Source: an uncultured Bacteroides sp. (GTDB lineage Bacteria > Bacteroidota > Bacteroidia > Bacteroidales > Bacteroidaceae). From it: a stretch of DNA of 64,000 nt. The position numbers and the translations under genes are program-made. Under the pieces are notes generated by a model that was given only the letters and a program-made list of their open reading frames with translations, made no database searches and was not told where the DNA came from. Shown here piece by piece: positions 45,120 through 54,230 of the stretch. The stretch lies in NCBI RefSeq assembly GCF_963678425.1, contig NZ_OY782855.1, positions 2,108,001 through 2,172,000 of the forward strand, given 5' to 3'. Each line of letters starts with the position of its first letter. The stretch's first letter is position 1.

Positions 45120-46319
45120 CTACCTAATCAAAATTTCGTCTTTCTCCCCATCAAACCGATAATTTATAATCTCACCCGAAATAATCAACTGAACTGCTTG
45201 TTCGATTATGTCTAGGGGAGCAATAAACCATTCCCGGGGCGTATGACGGTTGCCAAGGTTGTCAAATACATCGACATTTAAACAGGAACTGCCAAAGAAA
45301 TTGTGCAACAATAATTCAAGCTTATGCGCATTCATATTGAAACACCTATAAGTCATTATGATACGCACATCAGCCATTAAATAGGTTGGCTCTTGTGCTG
45401 CATTTTTAATTCGTTCTTCAACTGTTGTTGTTGAGAACCCGATTTTATAAAGGTGCTTTATTGACTTGATTTCGGACTTTTCGCTTTTTGATTTTAGAAT
45501 GTAAATGAAACCAGATTCTTTATCTTCGTCTGTTATTCCTGAGAAATTTTCTTCAATTTGCTTAATGCTTGTTTCATTTTTTTCTGTAATGCCGTTGCCA
45601 TTAGTATATAATATTTTTTCGACTGAACGTTTTAGCATATTTGATTCAGTTCCATTTTCAAATATACACCTTGTTCGTCCATCTGTTCTGACTCTAGTTC
45701 CATCAGGTCTATAATGATCATTTTTAGTGATATTTATTTTTTCAAGATAGAAAAGAACACCATTGTGCAGATAATAAGCACCTTCTTTTAGATTTCCAAG
45801 TTTAAAATCTATAATGGAGCGATTACCTTCTTTCAACTCTTTCTGAACCTCCTTAAATTTTGATTGATAGTTCTCAAAATTAGTACAAGGTTTCCTACGT
45901 GCCACAAAATCGGAACTGGCTCTTTCGTCGGGGCGTTGAACCAAATCAAAATCAAATAACCCCATATCATCCTCGTCCAATAATCCAAGTGGATCATCTT
46001 CCAAAATATCATCTATCGTAAATACTTTTTTTTCTACCGGTACTAATAACCCGAATTCGTCATATTGTTCCAGGATCTTTCTTTTTGATTCCGTTTCTCT
46101 GAAATCACATAAACGAGAATATAAGGCATGTTCATTTACTCCATTATTTTCAATCGGAAGACGTTGATTTTGTTGATAAAAATCAATTATCTCCTGAAAC
46201 TTGCTAGCGAGTATATTGTCTTCGTTCCTAACGCTTGCTAAAGGCTTAACTTCCAATAGCCCCAGCGGGTCGTTATCAAATAAATCCTGTAGTTTTTTCT
46301 TTTTCTCAGTATTTAACAT
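45120..46319 (-). CDS. GIY-YIG (T5orf172-like) nuclease protein of the defence-type operon
   Basis: 399 residues. Residues about 265-385 are a T5orf172-type GIY-YIG domain: SGFIYILKS, then LYKIGFSTTTVEERIKNA (GIY-YIG core with the following Arg) and AHKLELLLHNFF, whose Glu is the expected metal ligand. The N-terminal 260 residues are not a known domain to me. They are acidic and carry a repeated short motif, NDPLGLLE near 15-22 and DDPLGLLDEDD near 108-118. The start is eight bases after the helicase stop, so they share a transcript. By context it is the likely DNA-cutting subunit of the system; that is inference. Confidence 0.85.
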   Translation of the reverse strand: MLNTEKKKKLQDLFDNDPLGLLEVKPLASVRNEDNILASKFQEIIDFYQQNQRLPIENNGVNEHALYSRLCDFRETESKRKILEQYDEFGLLVPVEKKVFTIDDILEDDPLGLLDEDDMGLFDFDLVQRPDERASSDFVARRKPCTNFENYQSKFKEVQKELKEGNRSIIDFKLGNLKEGAYYLHNGVLFYLEKINITKNDHYRPDGTRVRTDGRTRCIFENGTESNMLKRSVEKILYTNGNGITEKNETSIKQIEENFSGITDEDKESGFIYILKSKSEKSEIKSIKHLYKIGFSTTTVEERIKNAAQEPTYLMADVRIIMTYRCFNMNAHKLELLLHNFFGSSCLNVDVFDNLGNRHTPREWFIAPLDIIEQAVQLIISGEIINYRFDGEKDEILIR

Positions 46320-46327
46320 AACACAAT

Positions 46328-48463
46328 CTAATTATTCTTTGCAGCTTGATTTCTACGTTTCAACTCTTTCAAAAACAAAATAGCTTCAGCCATTCTTCTT
46401 TCATTAAAATCGGCGGATTTTATATCCGGTGCATGACCATAAGTTTTAATGAATTTTGCAACTTTGTCAGGGTAATAGAGGAGCGCTTCATCTTCAGTCA
46501 TTTTGATACGAGAAGTTTCAATAACATCCTGAATCACTTTCAATACTTTTGGTGTTACCGATTTTGAAAGGATTTCGTAAGCACGTTGGAATGGATTGAC
46601 CTGATCTATGAGGTCAATATGAATATCGTCGATATTTACAAACTGGCCTGCCATGCGGATAAACCGTTTGTCTGCCTGAGCTTCTGTACTTTCAATAATG
46701 TTGGTATTGATATCTACTTTGTTCAGTGCTTTAGCCTCATCATCAGAAAGTTCCGGATAGATTGTTTTGATTACTTTTGGAATCAAGGTATTAATATCTT
46801 CCTTCGGCATCTTGTCTGCAATTGCCTTTTTTATACTCTCGTCGTTTTCTATAGCCTTTTTCAAATCCTTCACATTGATTTGCAAGGTGTTTTTCATCAC
46901 TGAATCCATCACCACATATTGACGAACTTCTTCCACTTCATCTTCGCTCAGGTTCGGATATTTATTTTCTATAACCTGTTTAATCAACACTTTATTTATC
47001 ACTTCGGCATCGATATTGCCGGGTATGGCTGCTAAAATGCTATTGTCCTTTAATATATTCGCCTTCAAATCATTTATATCCGATTTGAGAATATCCTTTA
47101 CCCGTTTGGAACTTGGAGCTTTATAACCTCTTACCAGAATATCGCCTGGCTTTGCTTTATCGTCGGGTGAAAGACGAGGTTTGAAATTAAAGTTTGGAGC
47201 CAATACCTGTTCCATTAAAAGCGAAGCAGTAATTGCTTTCAGCATATTATTTACAGCAAATTTCACATCATCATTTGTTGCATCCGGTTGAGCTATAAGA
47301 TTTGTAAATTGTGCATGTGTTTTATTATCGCTGTCACGGGTGCAACGTCCAATAATCTGAACTATCTCAGTCAATGAACCACGATAGCCAATAGTCAACG
47401 CATATTCACACCAAGGCCAGTCGAAACCCTCTTTTGCCATTCCCAATGCAATAATCAAATCAATATCATCTACTGACTTCATTTCCCGCAGATAATTCAC
47501 AATCAAATCACGTTCACGGGAATTGTCATTTACCAAATCGGCTACTTTAATGGTTTTCCCATCGGTATGGCGTTTCAAATGAATAACCTTAGTTTCAGAT
47601 TCCACCTTTATCACATCTCCAATAGCATCTAAGATAAAATTTACCTCATCGTATTTTCGTTTGAGTGACTCTCCCGAATTAACATTCGGAATATGTAGTA
47701 TAGTTTTTTTGTCTGTATTTAAAACTTTAAGAATGGCTTCGGTGTAATTCCCCTGATAGAAATTATATCCTATACCCAATGATTTCAGATAGGTATAACC
47801 GTTTAGCTGCTCATAATAGGTATAAGTTACATTCGTAAACTTCTCTTCGTCTTCGGGCTGAAGCACTAGCTTATTATCGCCACGGAAATAGGAACCGGTC
47901 ATAGCTACAATGTGAGCTGTTGATTTTTCCATAATCAGGCGTAACAGTTCGCCTAACTTACTATCACCGTCAGCAGAAACATGGTGAAATTCGTCAATGG
48001 CCAACAGACAATTGTCGAATTTTGTTTCTTCCAACTCTTCAAAAGCAAAGCGCAACGTGGCATGAGTACAAATCAGAATTTTTTCATCATTCTCCATAAA
48101 ATTACAAAATGCTTGTACTTTGCCTTTGCTGCCATCATTACCAGGAGTACAAAGGTTGTAATTGTCGTGTAATTCCCAATCAGCAAAGAAGCCATGACTT
48201 TTGAGGTCAGTAGCACGAAACGATCCACCAATTGATTTCTCCGGTACAGCAACTATTACTTTCTTTAGTCCTTGTTTTATGAGCTTATCTAAAGCGATAA
48301 ACATCAACGCACGTGATTTACCTGAAGCAGGTGGGGCTTTCAACAATAGATACTGTGCATCTCTTTTTTCAAAAGCTTTTTCTTGCATTTCACGCATACC
48401 AAAATGATTGGTTTGCGAGCTTTGCCCTGTTTGGGCGTAGGTTACGTGGACTAAATCTGGCAT
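46328..48463 (-). CDS. SF2 DEAD/DEAH-type helicase of restriction/defence type
   Basis: 711 residues. Motif I APPASGKS (about 43-50), Walker B AIDEFHH (about 153-159), motif III AMTGS (about 184-188) and motif VI QIIGRCTRD (about 370-378) give a full SF2 core. The last 280 residues form a helical extension with two related segments, KQVIENKYPNLSEDEVEEV (about 494) and PKVIKTIYPELSDDEAKAL (about 559). The core resembles the translocase part of type I/III restriction enzymes (ResIII), but no nuclease domain is visible. It sits eight bases before the GIY-YIG gene. Likely role: ATP-driven translocation on DNA. Confidence 0.88.
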   Translation of the reverse strand: MPDLVHVTYAQTGQSSQTNHFGMREMQEKAFEKRDAQYLLLKAPPASGKSRALMFIALDKLIKQGLKKVIVAVPEKSIGGSFRATDLKSHGFFADWELHDNYNLCTPGNDGSKGKVQAFCNFMENDEKILICTHATLRFAFEELEETKFDNCLLAIDEFHHVSADGDSKLGELLRLIMEKSTAHIVAMTGSYFRGDNKLVLQPEDEEKFTNVTYTYYEQLNGYTYLKSLGIGYNFYQGNYTEAILKVLNTDKKTILHIPNVNSGESLKRKYDEVNFILDAIGDVIKVESETKVIHLKRHTDGKTIKVADLVNDNSRERDLIVNYLREMKSVDDIDLIIALGMAKEGFDWPWCEYALTIGYRGSLTEIVQIIGRCTRDSDNKTHAQFTNLIAQPDATNDDVKFAVNNMLKAITASLLMEQVLAPNFNFKPRLSPDDKAKPGDILVRGYKAPSSKRVKDILKSDINDLKANILKDNSILAAIPGNIDAEVINKVLIKQVIENKYPNLSEDEVEEVRQYVVMDSVMKNTLQINVKDLKKAIENDESIKKAIADKMPKEDINTLIPKVIKTIYPELSDDEAKALNKVDINTNIIESTEAQADKRFIRMAGQFVNIDDIHIDLIDQVNPFQRAYEILSKSVTPKVLKVIQDVIETSRIKMTEDEALLYYPDKVAKFIKTYGHAPDIKSADFNERRMAEAILFLKELKRRNQAAKNN

Positions 48464-48476
48464 GATGGTTGATTCG

Positions 48477-48629
48477 TTAATTGGTTATTTTGTTCTTTTT
48501 CTGTTGAATGTCTAAAACATCGGGAAGCTTGTCTAAAAGTACTTTCTCAAAATCTTCTCTTACAGCTGAACTTGATAGTACTAAATGGGACAAAAGATTA
48601 TTTTGTGTTTGTTTTGAGTTATTTTTCAT
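48477..48629 (-). CDS. Small hypothetical protein (50 aa) between the ATP-binding and helicase genes
   Basis: From ATG 48629 the product begins MKNNSKQTQNNLLSHLVLSS; in-frame ATGs upstream (to 48668) would add hydrophobic residues that I think are not coding. It is charged, helical in character and ends in KKNKITN. Stop lies 13 bases before the helicase start, and the ATP-binding gene ends 54 bases upstream, so it fits the operon. No family recognised. Confidence 0.5.
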   Translation of the reverse strand: MKNNSKQTQNNLLSHLVLSSSAVREDFEKVLLDKLPDVLDIQQKKNKITN

Positions 48630-48683
48630 GGGAAATAACATATATATCACAATATCAATACTATACACTTTTTTATTCGTGAT

Positions 48684-50345
48684 TTATTTTTCATTTGTTT
48701 TTTTTTGAACAAGATTGTAGGTTCTATTTCTTTTTCCACCACTTGGTAATAAATCGCCATTTTTCTCCATTCTATAAATCGTTTTTTGAATGTCATATTG
48801 AGTAATCTCCTTATTTCTGTTTTGAATATCAGACATTTTACTCGCACCATTATATTTTAAATCCTCAGCAATTAATGCTTCCAGTTTATAGGGCTCTAAT
48901 GTGCGTAAAGACGGCTTTATATCCAATCTAGCTTGTGCAAATAATTCAGGGTTTAGAAGATATTCAGTGCCTTTTTTTATACCTTGGGCTACAATCACTT
49001 TATTTTCAATCAATTTGCCAATCCACGAGCGCATTTTATCCTCTTGGTTGAGTTGTAATTTTGTTGCAAGTTGGGTTGAAAGAATTTTTTTCTCAGTAGC
49101 AATTATACCCAACGTTATGTATTCCTTTTGAGTAAGTTGGTAGTGTTTTTCAATATAATCTAAAATAGAAATAACGCCGGTGTCAATTACTCCCGAATAA
49201 ACCGTAACGGCTACCTTGGTGAATTCGCTCACAATATCGGGTAAAGGTTTAGCGTCACGGGCTAATTTCTCATAAACCAAATCATATCCAGAGCCTTCAC
49301 CTTCCATTAGTTTCAAATCGCTAAGTGTTTGAATAAGATGTGGATTTCTGCGATGACGTTCGTGTAATATATTTTCTTTTGTTATTCCTAAAGGTAAACT
49401 GCCCGGATTGGTAATAGTCATTCTATTTGGATATACTTCAATAAAAATATCACCCGAAATTGTATATTTTTTATGGGCAATGGCATTAATCAGCAATTCT
49501 CTTACTACCTCTTTGGGATATTGTCGCACTGTTTTTCGGAACAATCCATCAGGAAGTTCGGTGCTATAGGTAAGCTCAACAGCTTCCTTTTCAATTTCCT
49601 GCAACAATTCTTTAGGATTGTGCAAATGATAATGCCATTCCTTTTTTCTTATTTTTTCATCCCGTTCGTTGTAAACAATATATTGAACAGTTACCGGGTA
49701 GTTTAAGCGTGCTCGTTGTGCAGGCGTTCCAAGCCACAAAATGCCTAAATTTGTAACAAAGCCATCAGGGTCAATCATCTGATAGAAACCAAGTAATTCT
49801 GGAATCTCTTTGTTTTTTATAAAATCGGATACCTTATCGGACCGCCTAATATCATCAATAAAGTTTTTAAGACTGTCTTTATCAATCTGCTCCAATGTTA
49901 TTTTTTGGCTTGCTATAATTTCCCATTGAAAAGCAGATTTTTCGGCTGCCAAGTTAGTTAACTCATCGCTGCCTACAGGACAACTATTGTCAGAAATACG
50001 AATAAATACCTTACCCGACGAAGTGGTGGCAATGGTACGCAAAGAAGGGAAAACTCTTATCACAAAATACTCAGCCCCATTGGCATGTGTTATTATTTCG
50101 GGATTTACTAACCCCACTCCATCAGTTAAACTACGCAGTTTAACCACTACGGCATTCACATCCTCAATATTTACTTTTTGGTTTATAGGAGGCTCACTTT
50201 GCATATTTTCAATGCCAATGATAAGTTTACCGCCTTGTGCATTGGCAAAAGCCACACAGGTTTCGGCAAGCGATTTTAAATCAGCCTGTTTACCAATTGC
50301 TTTTCTCAAACTTTTATAATCGAGGCTGTTATTTTCTTTTTCCAT
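48684..50345 (-). CDS. AlbA_2/Schlafen-like ATP-binding protein with C-terminal winged helix
   Basis: 553 residues. The N-terminal domain (about 10-130) is the divergent AAA_4/AlbA_2 (Schlafen-like) fold: SLAETCVAFANAQGGKLIIG and FIRISDNSCP. Residues about 265-370 match the linked GHKL-like (HATPase_c_4) region: ELLINAIAHKKY, NPGSLPLGIT and GEGSGYD. Residues about 400-553 hold one or two winged helix-turn-helix segments. Such proteins are often annotated as RecG-related ATP-dependent helicase or transcriptional regulator, though helicase motifs are absent. In this operon it may sense or regulate, or act on nucleic acid like Schlafen proteins. Its place between methyltransferase and helicase is the main functional hint. 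Confidence 0.87.
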   Translation of the reverse strand: MEKENNSLDYKSLRKAIGKQADLKSLAETCVAFANAQGGKLIIGIENMQSEPPINQKVNIEDVNAVVVKLRSLTDGVGLVNPEIITHANGAEYFVIRVFPSLRTIATTSSGKVFIRISDNSCPVGSDELTNLAAEKSAFQWEIIASQKITLEQIDKDSLKNFIDDIRRSDKVSDFIKNKEIPELLGFYQMIDPDGFVTNLGILWLGTPAQRARLNYPVTVQYIVYNERDEKIRKKEWHYHLHNPKELLQEIEKEAVELTYSTELPDGLFRKTVRQYPKEVVRELLINAIAHKKYTISGDIFIEVYPNRMTITNPGSLPLGITKENILHERHRRNPHLIQTLSDLKLMEGEGSGYDLVYEKLARDAKPLPDIVSEFTKVAVTVYSGVIDTGVISILDYIEKHYQLTQKEYITLGIIATEKKILSTQLATKLQLNQEDKMRSWIGKLIENKVIVAQGIKKGTEYLLNPELFAQARLDIKPSLRTLEPYKLEALIAEDLKYNGASKMSDIQNRNKEITQYDIQKTIYRMEKNGDLLPSGGKRNRTYNLVQKKTNEK

Positions 50346-50356
50346 TTCGTAATTGG

Positions 50357-50536
50357 TTATTCAACTTGTTTGCAACTATCCCAAAGCATTGCTATTGGGT
50401 TGATGATATATATACCTTTCAGCCAATTTTCCACCACTCTGGTGAAAGTATCAGCATTGTTGACTGTTTCAAATTGGTCAACAGTTTGTTGCCCAATTGC
50501 ATACTTTAAGTCTATGTCATTTATCTTCTGTTTCAT
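50357..50536 (-). CDS. Small hypothetical ORF (59 aa), possibly a gene remnant
   Basis: From ATG 50536 the product begins MKQKINDIDLKYAIGQQTVD and contains VVENWLKGIY; it ends with SCKQVE. It lies between the methyltransferase stop (50631) and the AlbA_2 gene start (50345), 11 bases from the latter. GGGGG stands just before the ATG. The frame continues upstream of an in-frame TGA (50549-50551) with protein-like sequence (VQYAYQVFRDSDLTETS), so it may be the 3' part of a broken gene. I recognise no family. Confidence 0.5.
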   Translation of the reverse strand: MKQKINDIDLKYAIGQQTVDQFETVNNADTFTRVVENWLKGIYIINPIAMLWDSCKQVE

Positions 50537-50630
50537 CCCCCAAATAAATCAGGAGGTTTCCGTCAAGTCGGAATCTCGAAATACTTGATATGCATACTGA
50601 ACACAACTGGTGTTCTTTTTCGAATACTCT

Positions 50631-53348
50631 TTAAATACGTTTTTTGGTTGATTTAGCAGGCTTTCCAAACAACGTCCCTTTCTCTTTTTCCTCTTCTATC
50701 ATTTGCTCATAGAGCTTAAATAAATATTCCAACCGTTCTTCGTCGCTATCGAATGGACGACTGCGATAACAACGCTCAACCGCTAAATCATTTTGACGGT
50801 GAGCTTCACGCAATCCATCTGGCATTTTTTCGGGGTCGTAGAGTTGTGCTAGTGTTTTTTCAGAGTGTTTTTCTCGTTCTCCTAAAATATTATAAATGTG
50901 TTGTTCTAATTCTTTTTTCTGTTTGTCGGAGATTTGGGGGAAAGGAAAGGTATTGTAACTTAAAGCCGATAAGTATCTTATATCCCCTCTTAATTTACCC
51001 GAAGTTAAATAAACCCAGTTCATATGAATTTTCGAAGTTAATATTGAAAAAATATATGGTTCTGAGTCATATATTGCAGCAGCAGAACTTAGTATTATAT
51101 ATTCTGCTGGAAGAAACCCCAAGGGTATATATTCTCTTCTACTAGAAGAAACTATAGGAATAATTATTATTGATTTTTTTGCTGTATGTGTATATCTAAA
51201 TTTATGAGGTCTATTTAACAGACCTCTTGCTACATCGCCACCTGCTGCTCTGAATAATTTTATATTTTCTATTCTTTTAAAGACAGGAGGAATATCTAAA
51301 GCAATTGGTAATTTTTCATCTTCAATCCACAAACACCACCTTTCGATTCCATTAATGTATTCATTTGCTCCAGTAACTTTTCGAATAAATTGTTTTGCAT
51401 TAGGGTAATTTGTTAGTAAATCTAATTTTTCATCAGGAGTCAACATTAAGTTGCCATTCTCGTATGGACTGTTACCTGTTATCATTGGAGGTAACCGAGA
51501 AATTGATTCAAGATTTTTAGTAATATAAATATTATCTCCACTTGTCAAATAACCATTTATTTTTAAAACTTCTTTTCGTATAGACCTATTGAAAATATAT
51601 TTTTTTTCGGTACTGAGTTTGCGAATACCAATAATTGAACAAGTAACACCTGCTTTGTTTTTAGCGTTATTTGTCCAATTAAATGGAATATAAGCAAAAT
51701 ATATTTCATTATTCATATTTGTTATTAACGGCCAAATTTGTTCAACTTGGGCACCTTCACAAATTGAACTGGTAGTTACAAAAGCAAATTTACTTTTTGT
51801 TTCGATATATTTCGCAGCAAGCAAAAACCAACAAGCGATGTAATCTAATTCTTTAAAATTCTTTTCGCCTTTAAAGATTTTTTCTATGTCTATTTTCTGT
51901 TCAATAGATTGCCCTTTTCCTCCCAAATAAGGCGGATTTCCCAATATATAAATTTCATCTCCTTTATTTTTCGGGCAAACCATTTCCCAATCAATACGGC
52001 AAGCATTTCCATGTACAATATTTCCGGTTTCTTGAAGTGGTAATGCAGGTTTGCAGCGTCCAAATTCCCGCATAAAAGCCTGGTTCATTTGGTGTTCGGC
52101 AAGCCAAAGGGAGAGCGTGGCTACTTCGTGAGCAAAGTCGTCCAACTCTATACCATAAAAGTTTCCGAGGTTTATTTCGGAGAATGCTAAGGTGCCTAAT
52201 TCTTTGAAAATAAGCATTTCTAATTTGCGAAGTTCTTTATAGGCAATAATCAAAAAGTTGCCGCTTCCGCAAGCAGGATCGAATATTTTTATATTCCAGA
52301 TGCGTTTTAGTAAAGCATTGAAAGTCAGTTTAGCTCTGTCGGAGTAAGGAGACAAGGCACGCCTCGTCTGTACAATAGCATCAAACTCTTCTTTGAGTTC
52401 GTCCAGAAATAACGGCTCAATGACTTTCATAATATTGGGTACAGACGTGTAGTGCATACCCAATCCGCCACGGTGTTCGGGCGTAATTACCGCCTGAATC
52501 ATCGAACCAAAAATGTCGGGGTTTATGTCTTGCCATTGTAGTGACAGGCCACAATCAATAAGCATTTGCCGGCTTTTGCGGGTGAATACCGGTGCAGCGT
52601 GTTGATCCCGAAATAAGCCACCGTTTACATACGGAAATGCTTTGATGTAGGCGGGTAAATCATTTTTACGAGCTGATTGTGATGTATTCATAACCTCAAA
52701 TAAGGTATCGAGGTACATGCTTAGATCACTACCATCTTTCTGGGTATGATAATCAATAGATTTGGTAAATAAATCTTTGTCGAAAATTCCTGTATCTTCG
52801 GCAAAATAGCAAAATAGTAAGCGAGAAAGAAAGACGTTCAGATTATGAACTTCTTCGTGTGTTGTAGTGGGATTATCTTTTCTAATTTCGTCGTAAAGTT
52901 TTGCCATGCGTTCGGCAGCTCTTACATCAGCAATGTTTTCCGTTTGCTGCTTCGATTTTTCCATACCTGCCCAAGGAAGAAAGAAATCTGTATGTTGTGC
53001 AATTTCGAGTATCGGAATGTCTAATGATTCATCGGTTTTGGTATCGTAAGCCAGTAATGTTTCATAATCAGTAACTACAATGAAACGAGGTGATTGCTTG
53101 GTTACCTTTTCGCTATGTTTTAGATTGTTTAATGCTGTTTGTAAATCTTCATCTTCAACGGAATTGAAAAATAGTTTCTTTTTTATTATTGCTATTTCTT
53201 TCGAAAACATATTTTTGTCACCTTTTTGTAATCGGCTAATTGTAGCTTTAGGTGTACCGTAAGCCAAAAGTAGATTAAAAATAAAGGTATCTTTATTGAA
53301 AGATTCAACAAGTTTTTCGAGATTGTCGGTTATTTGAGCAATGTTCAT
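50631..53348 (-). CDS. Large N6-adenine-type DNA methyltransferase (type IIG/MmeI-like architecture)
   Basis: 905 residues from ATG 53348; an in-frame ATG at 53399 would add 17 residues. SAM-binding motif I is DPACGSGNFLI (about 355-365) and catalytic motif IV GNPPYLGG (about 466-473), the amino-methyltransferase pattern that modifies adenine N6. Residues about 80-330 are the helical linker typical of MmeI-like enzymes (FLSRLLFCYFAEDTGIF). The region after about 600 should be target recognition (AEYIILSSAAAIY and ISDKQKKELEQHIYNILGERE). In MmeI the N-terminus has a nuclease with D-x9-ExK; here I see no such motif, so cutting may depend on the downstream genes. Overlaps nothing; first of the operon. 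Confidence 0.9.
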   Translation of the reverse strand: MNIAQITDNLEKLVESFNKDTFIFNLLLAYGTPKATISRLQKGDKNMFSKEIAIIKKKLFFNSVEDEDLQTALNNLKHSEKVTKQSPRFIVVTDYETLLAYDTKTDESLDIPILEIAQHTDFFLPWAGMEKSKQQTENIADVRAAERMAKLYDEIRKDNPTTTHEEVHNLNVFLSRLLFCYFAEDTGIFDKDLFTKSIDYHTQKDGSDLSMYLDTLFEVMNTSQSARKNDLPAYIKAFPYVNGGLFRDQHAAPVFTRKSRQMLIDCGLSLQWQDINPDIFGSMIQAVITPEHRGGLGMHYTSVPNIMKVIEPLFLDELKEEFDAIVQTRRALSPYSDRAKLTFNALLKRIWNIKIFDPACGSGNFLIIAYKELRKLEMLIFKELGTLAFSEINLGNFYGIELDDFAHEVATLSLWLAEHQMNQAFMREFGRCKPALPLQETGNIVHGNACRIDWEMVCPKNKGDEIYILGNPPYLGGKGQSIEQKIDIEKIFKGEKNFKELDYIACWFLLAAKYIETKSKFAFVTTSSICEGAQVEQIWPLITNMNNEIYFAYIPFNWTNNAKNKAGVTCSIIGIRKLSTEKKYIFNRSIRKEVLKINGYLTSGDNIYITKNLESISRLPPMITGNSPYENGNLMLTPDEKLDLLTNYPNAKQFIRKVTGANEYINGIERWCLWIEDEKLPIALDIPPVFKRIENIKLFRAAGGDVARGLLNRPHKFRYTHTAKKSIIIIPIVSSSRREYIPLGFLPAEYIILSSAAAIYDSEPYIFSILTSKIHMNWVYLTSGKLRGDIRYLSALSYNTFPFPQISDKQKKELEQHIYNILGEREKHSEKTLAQLYDPEKMPDGLREAHRQNDLAVERCYRSRPFDSDEERLEYLFKLYEQMIEEEKEKGTLFGKPAKSTKKRI

Positions 53349-53637
53349 GTAGGATAAAATTAGATTAAAAAATGAATGGTTTGTATCGGGAAGATACATA
53401 CCATATCATAGACTATCCACAAAATTACACAATTCATTTCATATTTTAGTAGGTTTGCATAAAGAAAATTAAGTTTATTTTTTTCTTATTTTGAACAATC
53501 AATTACAGATTAAACGAACTGAATATATTCAGAGTTATAGAATTGATATGTAAACTTATTGGGTGAATTGGATATGTGCTAACTTAATTCAGCTAAAGGG
53601 TTATTTATTCTGTTGAACTATATAAGAATACAACCCA

Positions 53638-54033
53638 TCACCGCTCACTCTTCTCAAACCCACTCGCCCCAATCCGCTTCTTCATCTTGGTAGAAGCACG
53701 GAAATTCACACTCTTCACCTCAATACTCTCGGCGCGATGAGGCTCTTCGGGATTAAAATCTTCACGGAATTGTGCAGAGAGTTGGAAAGCTCCATAATCG
53801 TTTAAGGCAACAGTGTAACCGTTCTTCAATGCTTTTTCTATAGCACTAAATGTTCTGGTTATTGCCAGTTCCATTTCAGTGCGAAGTAGCGGATCGTTTC
53901 CTGCAATGTATTCGGCTAATGCTTTTGTGTTTAACTTTTCTCTGCTTTTTATTATGGGGTGAACACCGCTTTTTTTCTGTGTGCCATTACTTAAATTATC
54001 GTTTATCTCCTTGAATTTATATGGTATGCCCAT
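53638..54033 (-). CDS. HU-family DNA-binding protein (Bacteroidetes HU-like)
   Basis: 131 residues. After a ~35-residue N-terminal extension (MGIPYKFKEINDN), residues about 36-120 resemble the Bacteroidetes branch of HU/IHF-like proteins: TEMELAITRTFSAIEKALKNG followed by YGAFQLSA and VKSVNFRAS, with a basic tail KMKKRIGASG. These bind and bend DNA, and often neighbour VirE-like genes and conserved repeats in Bacteroides. Here the VirE-like gene lies upstream on the same strand. Two palindromes lie ahead of the gene at 54089-54134. Confidence 0.83.
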   Translation of the reverse strand: MGIPYKFKEINDNLSNGTQKKSGVHPIIKSREKLNTKALAEYIAGNDPLLRTEMELAITRTFSAIEKALKNGYTVALNDYGAFQLSAQFREDFNPEEPHRAESIEVKSVNFRASTKMKKRIGASGFEKSER

Positions 54034-54088
54034 GGTAATTAATGTTTTATTGGTTTATGGTTTCTACAAACATGTACAAGATTGAAAA

Positions 54089-54134
54089 CGAACATGTAGA
54101 TGTTCGCATATCGATCGTGTACATGATCGATATG
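54089..54134. repeat. Two adjacent palindromes upstream of the HU gene
   Basis: CGAACAT-gtag-ATGTTCG (54089-54106) is directly followed by CATATCGATC-gtgtacat-GATCGATATG (54107-54134). Arms are perfect at 7 and 10 bp. They lie 56-101 bases before the HU start codon, fitting an operator or a leader hairpin. Confidence 0.85.
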
Positions 54135-54230
54135 ATGTCTCATTTTGTTTTTACTAATTCGTTTAGTCGTTTTCTCTAATACGCCTATATACTTGAATTA
54201 TAATGCAATATGCAAATATAGATATTGCTA

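Noticed and set aside
50237..50588. Plus-strand frames opposite the AlbA_2 gene start and the small-ORF gap
   Set aside because: Antisense shadows of the minus-strand genes, with unlikely amino-acid composition and no motif.
45120..53348. Assignment to BREX, DISARM or a type I restriction system
   Set aside because: No PglZ, BrxL, BrxC, DrmA/B, HsdS or HsdR-like proteins are visible; only the helicase and methyltransferase roles overlap.
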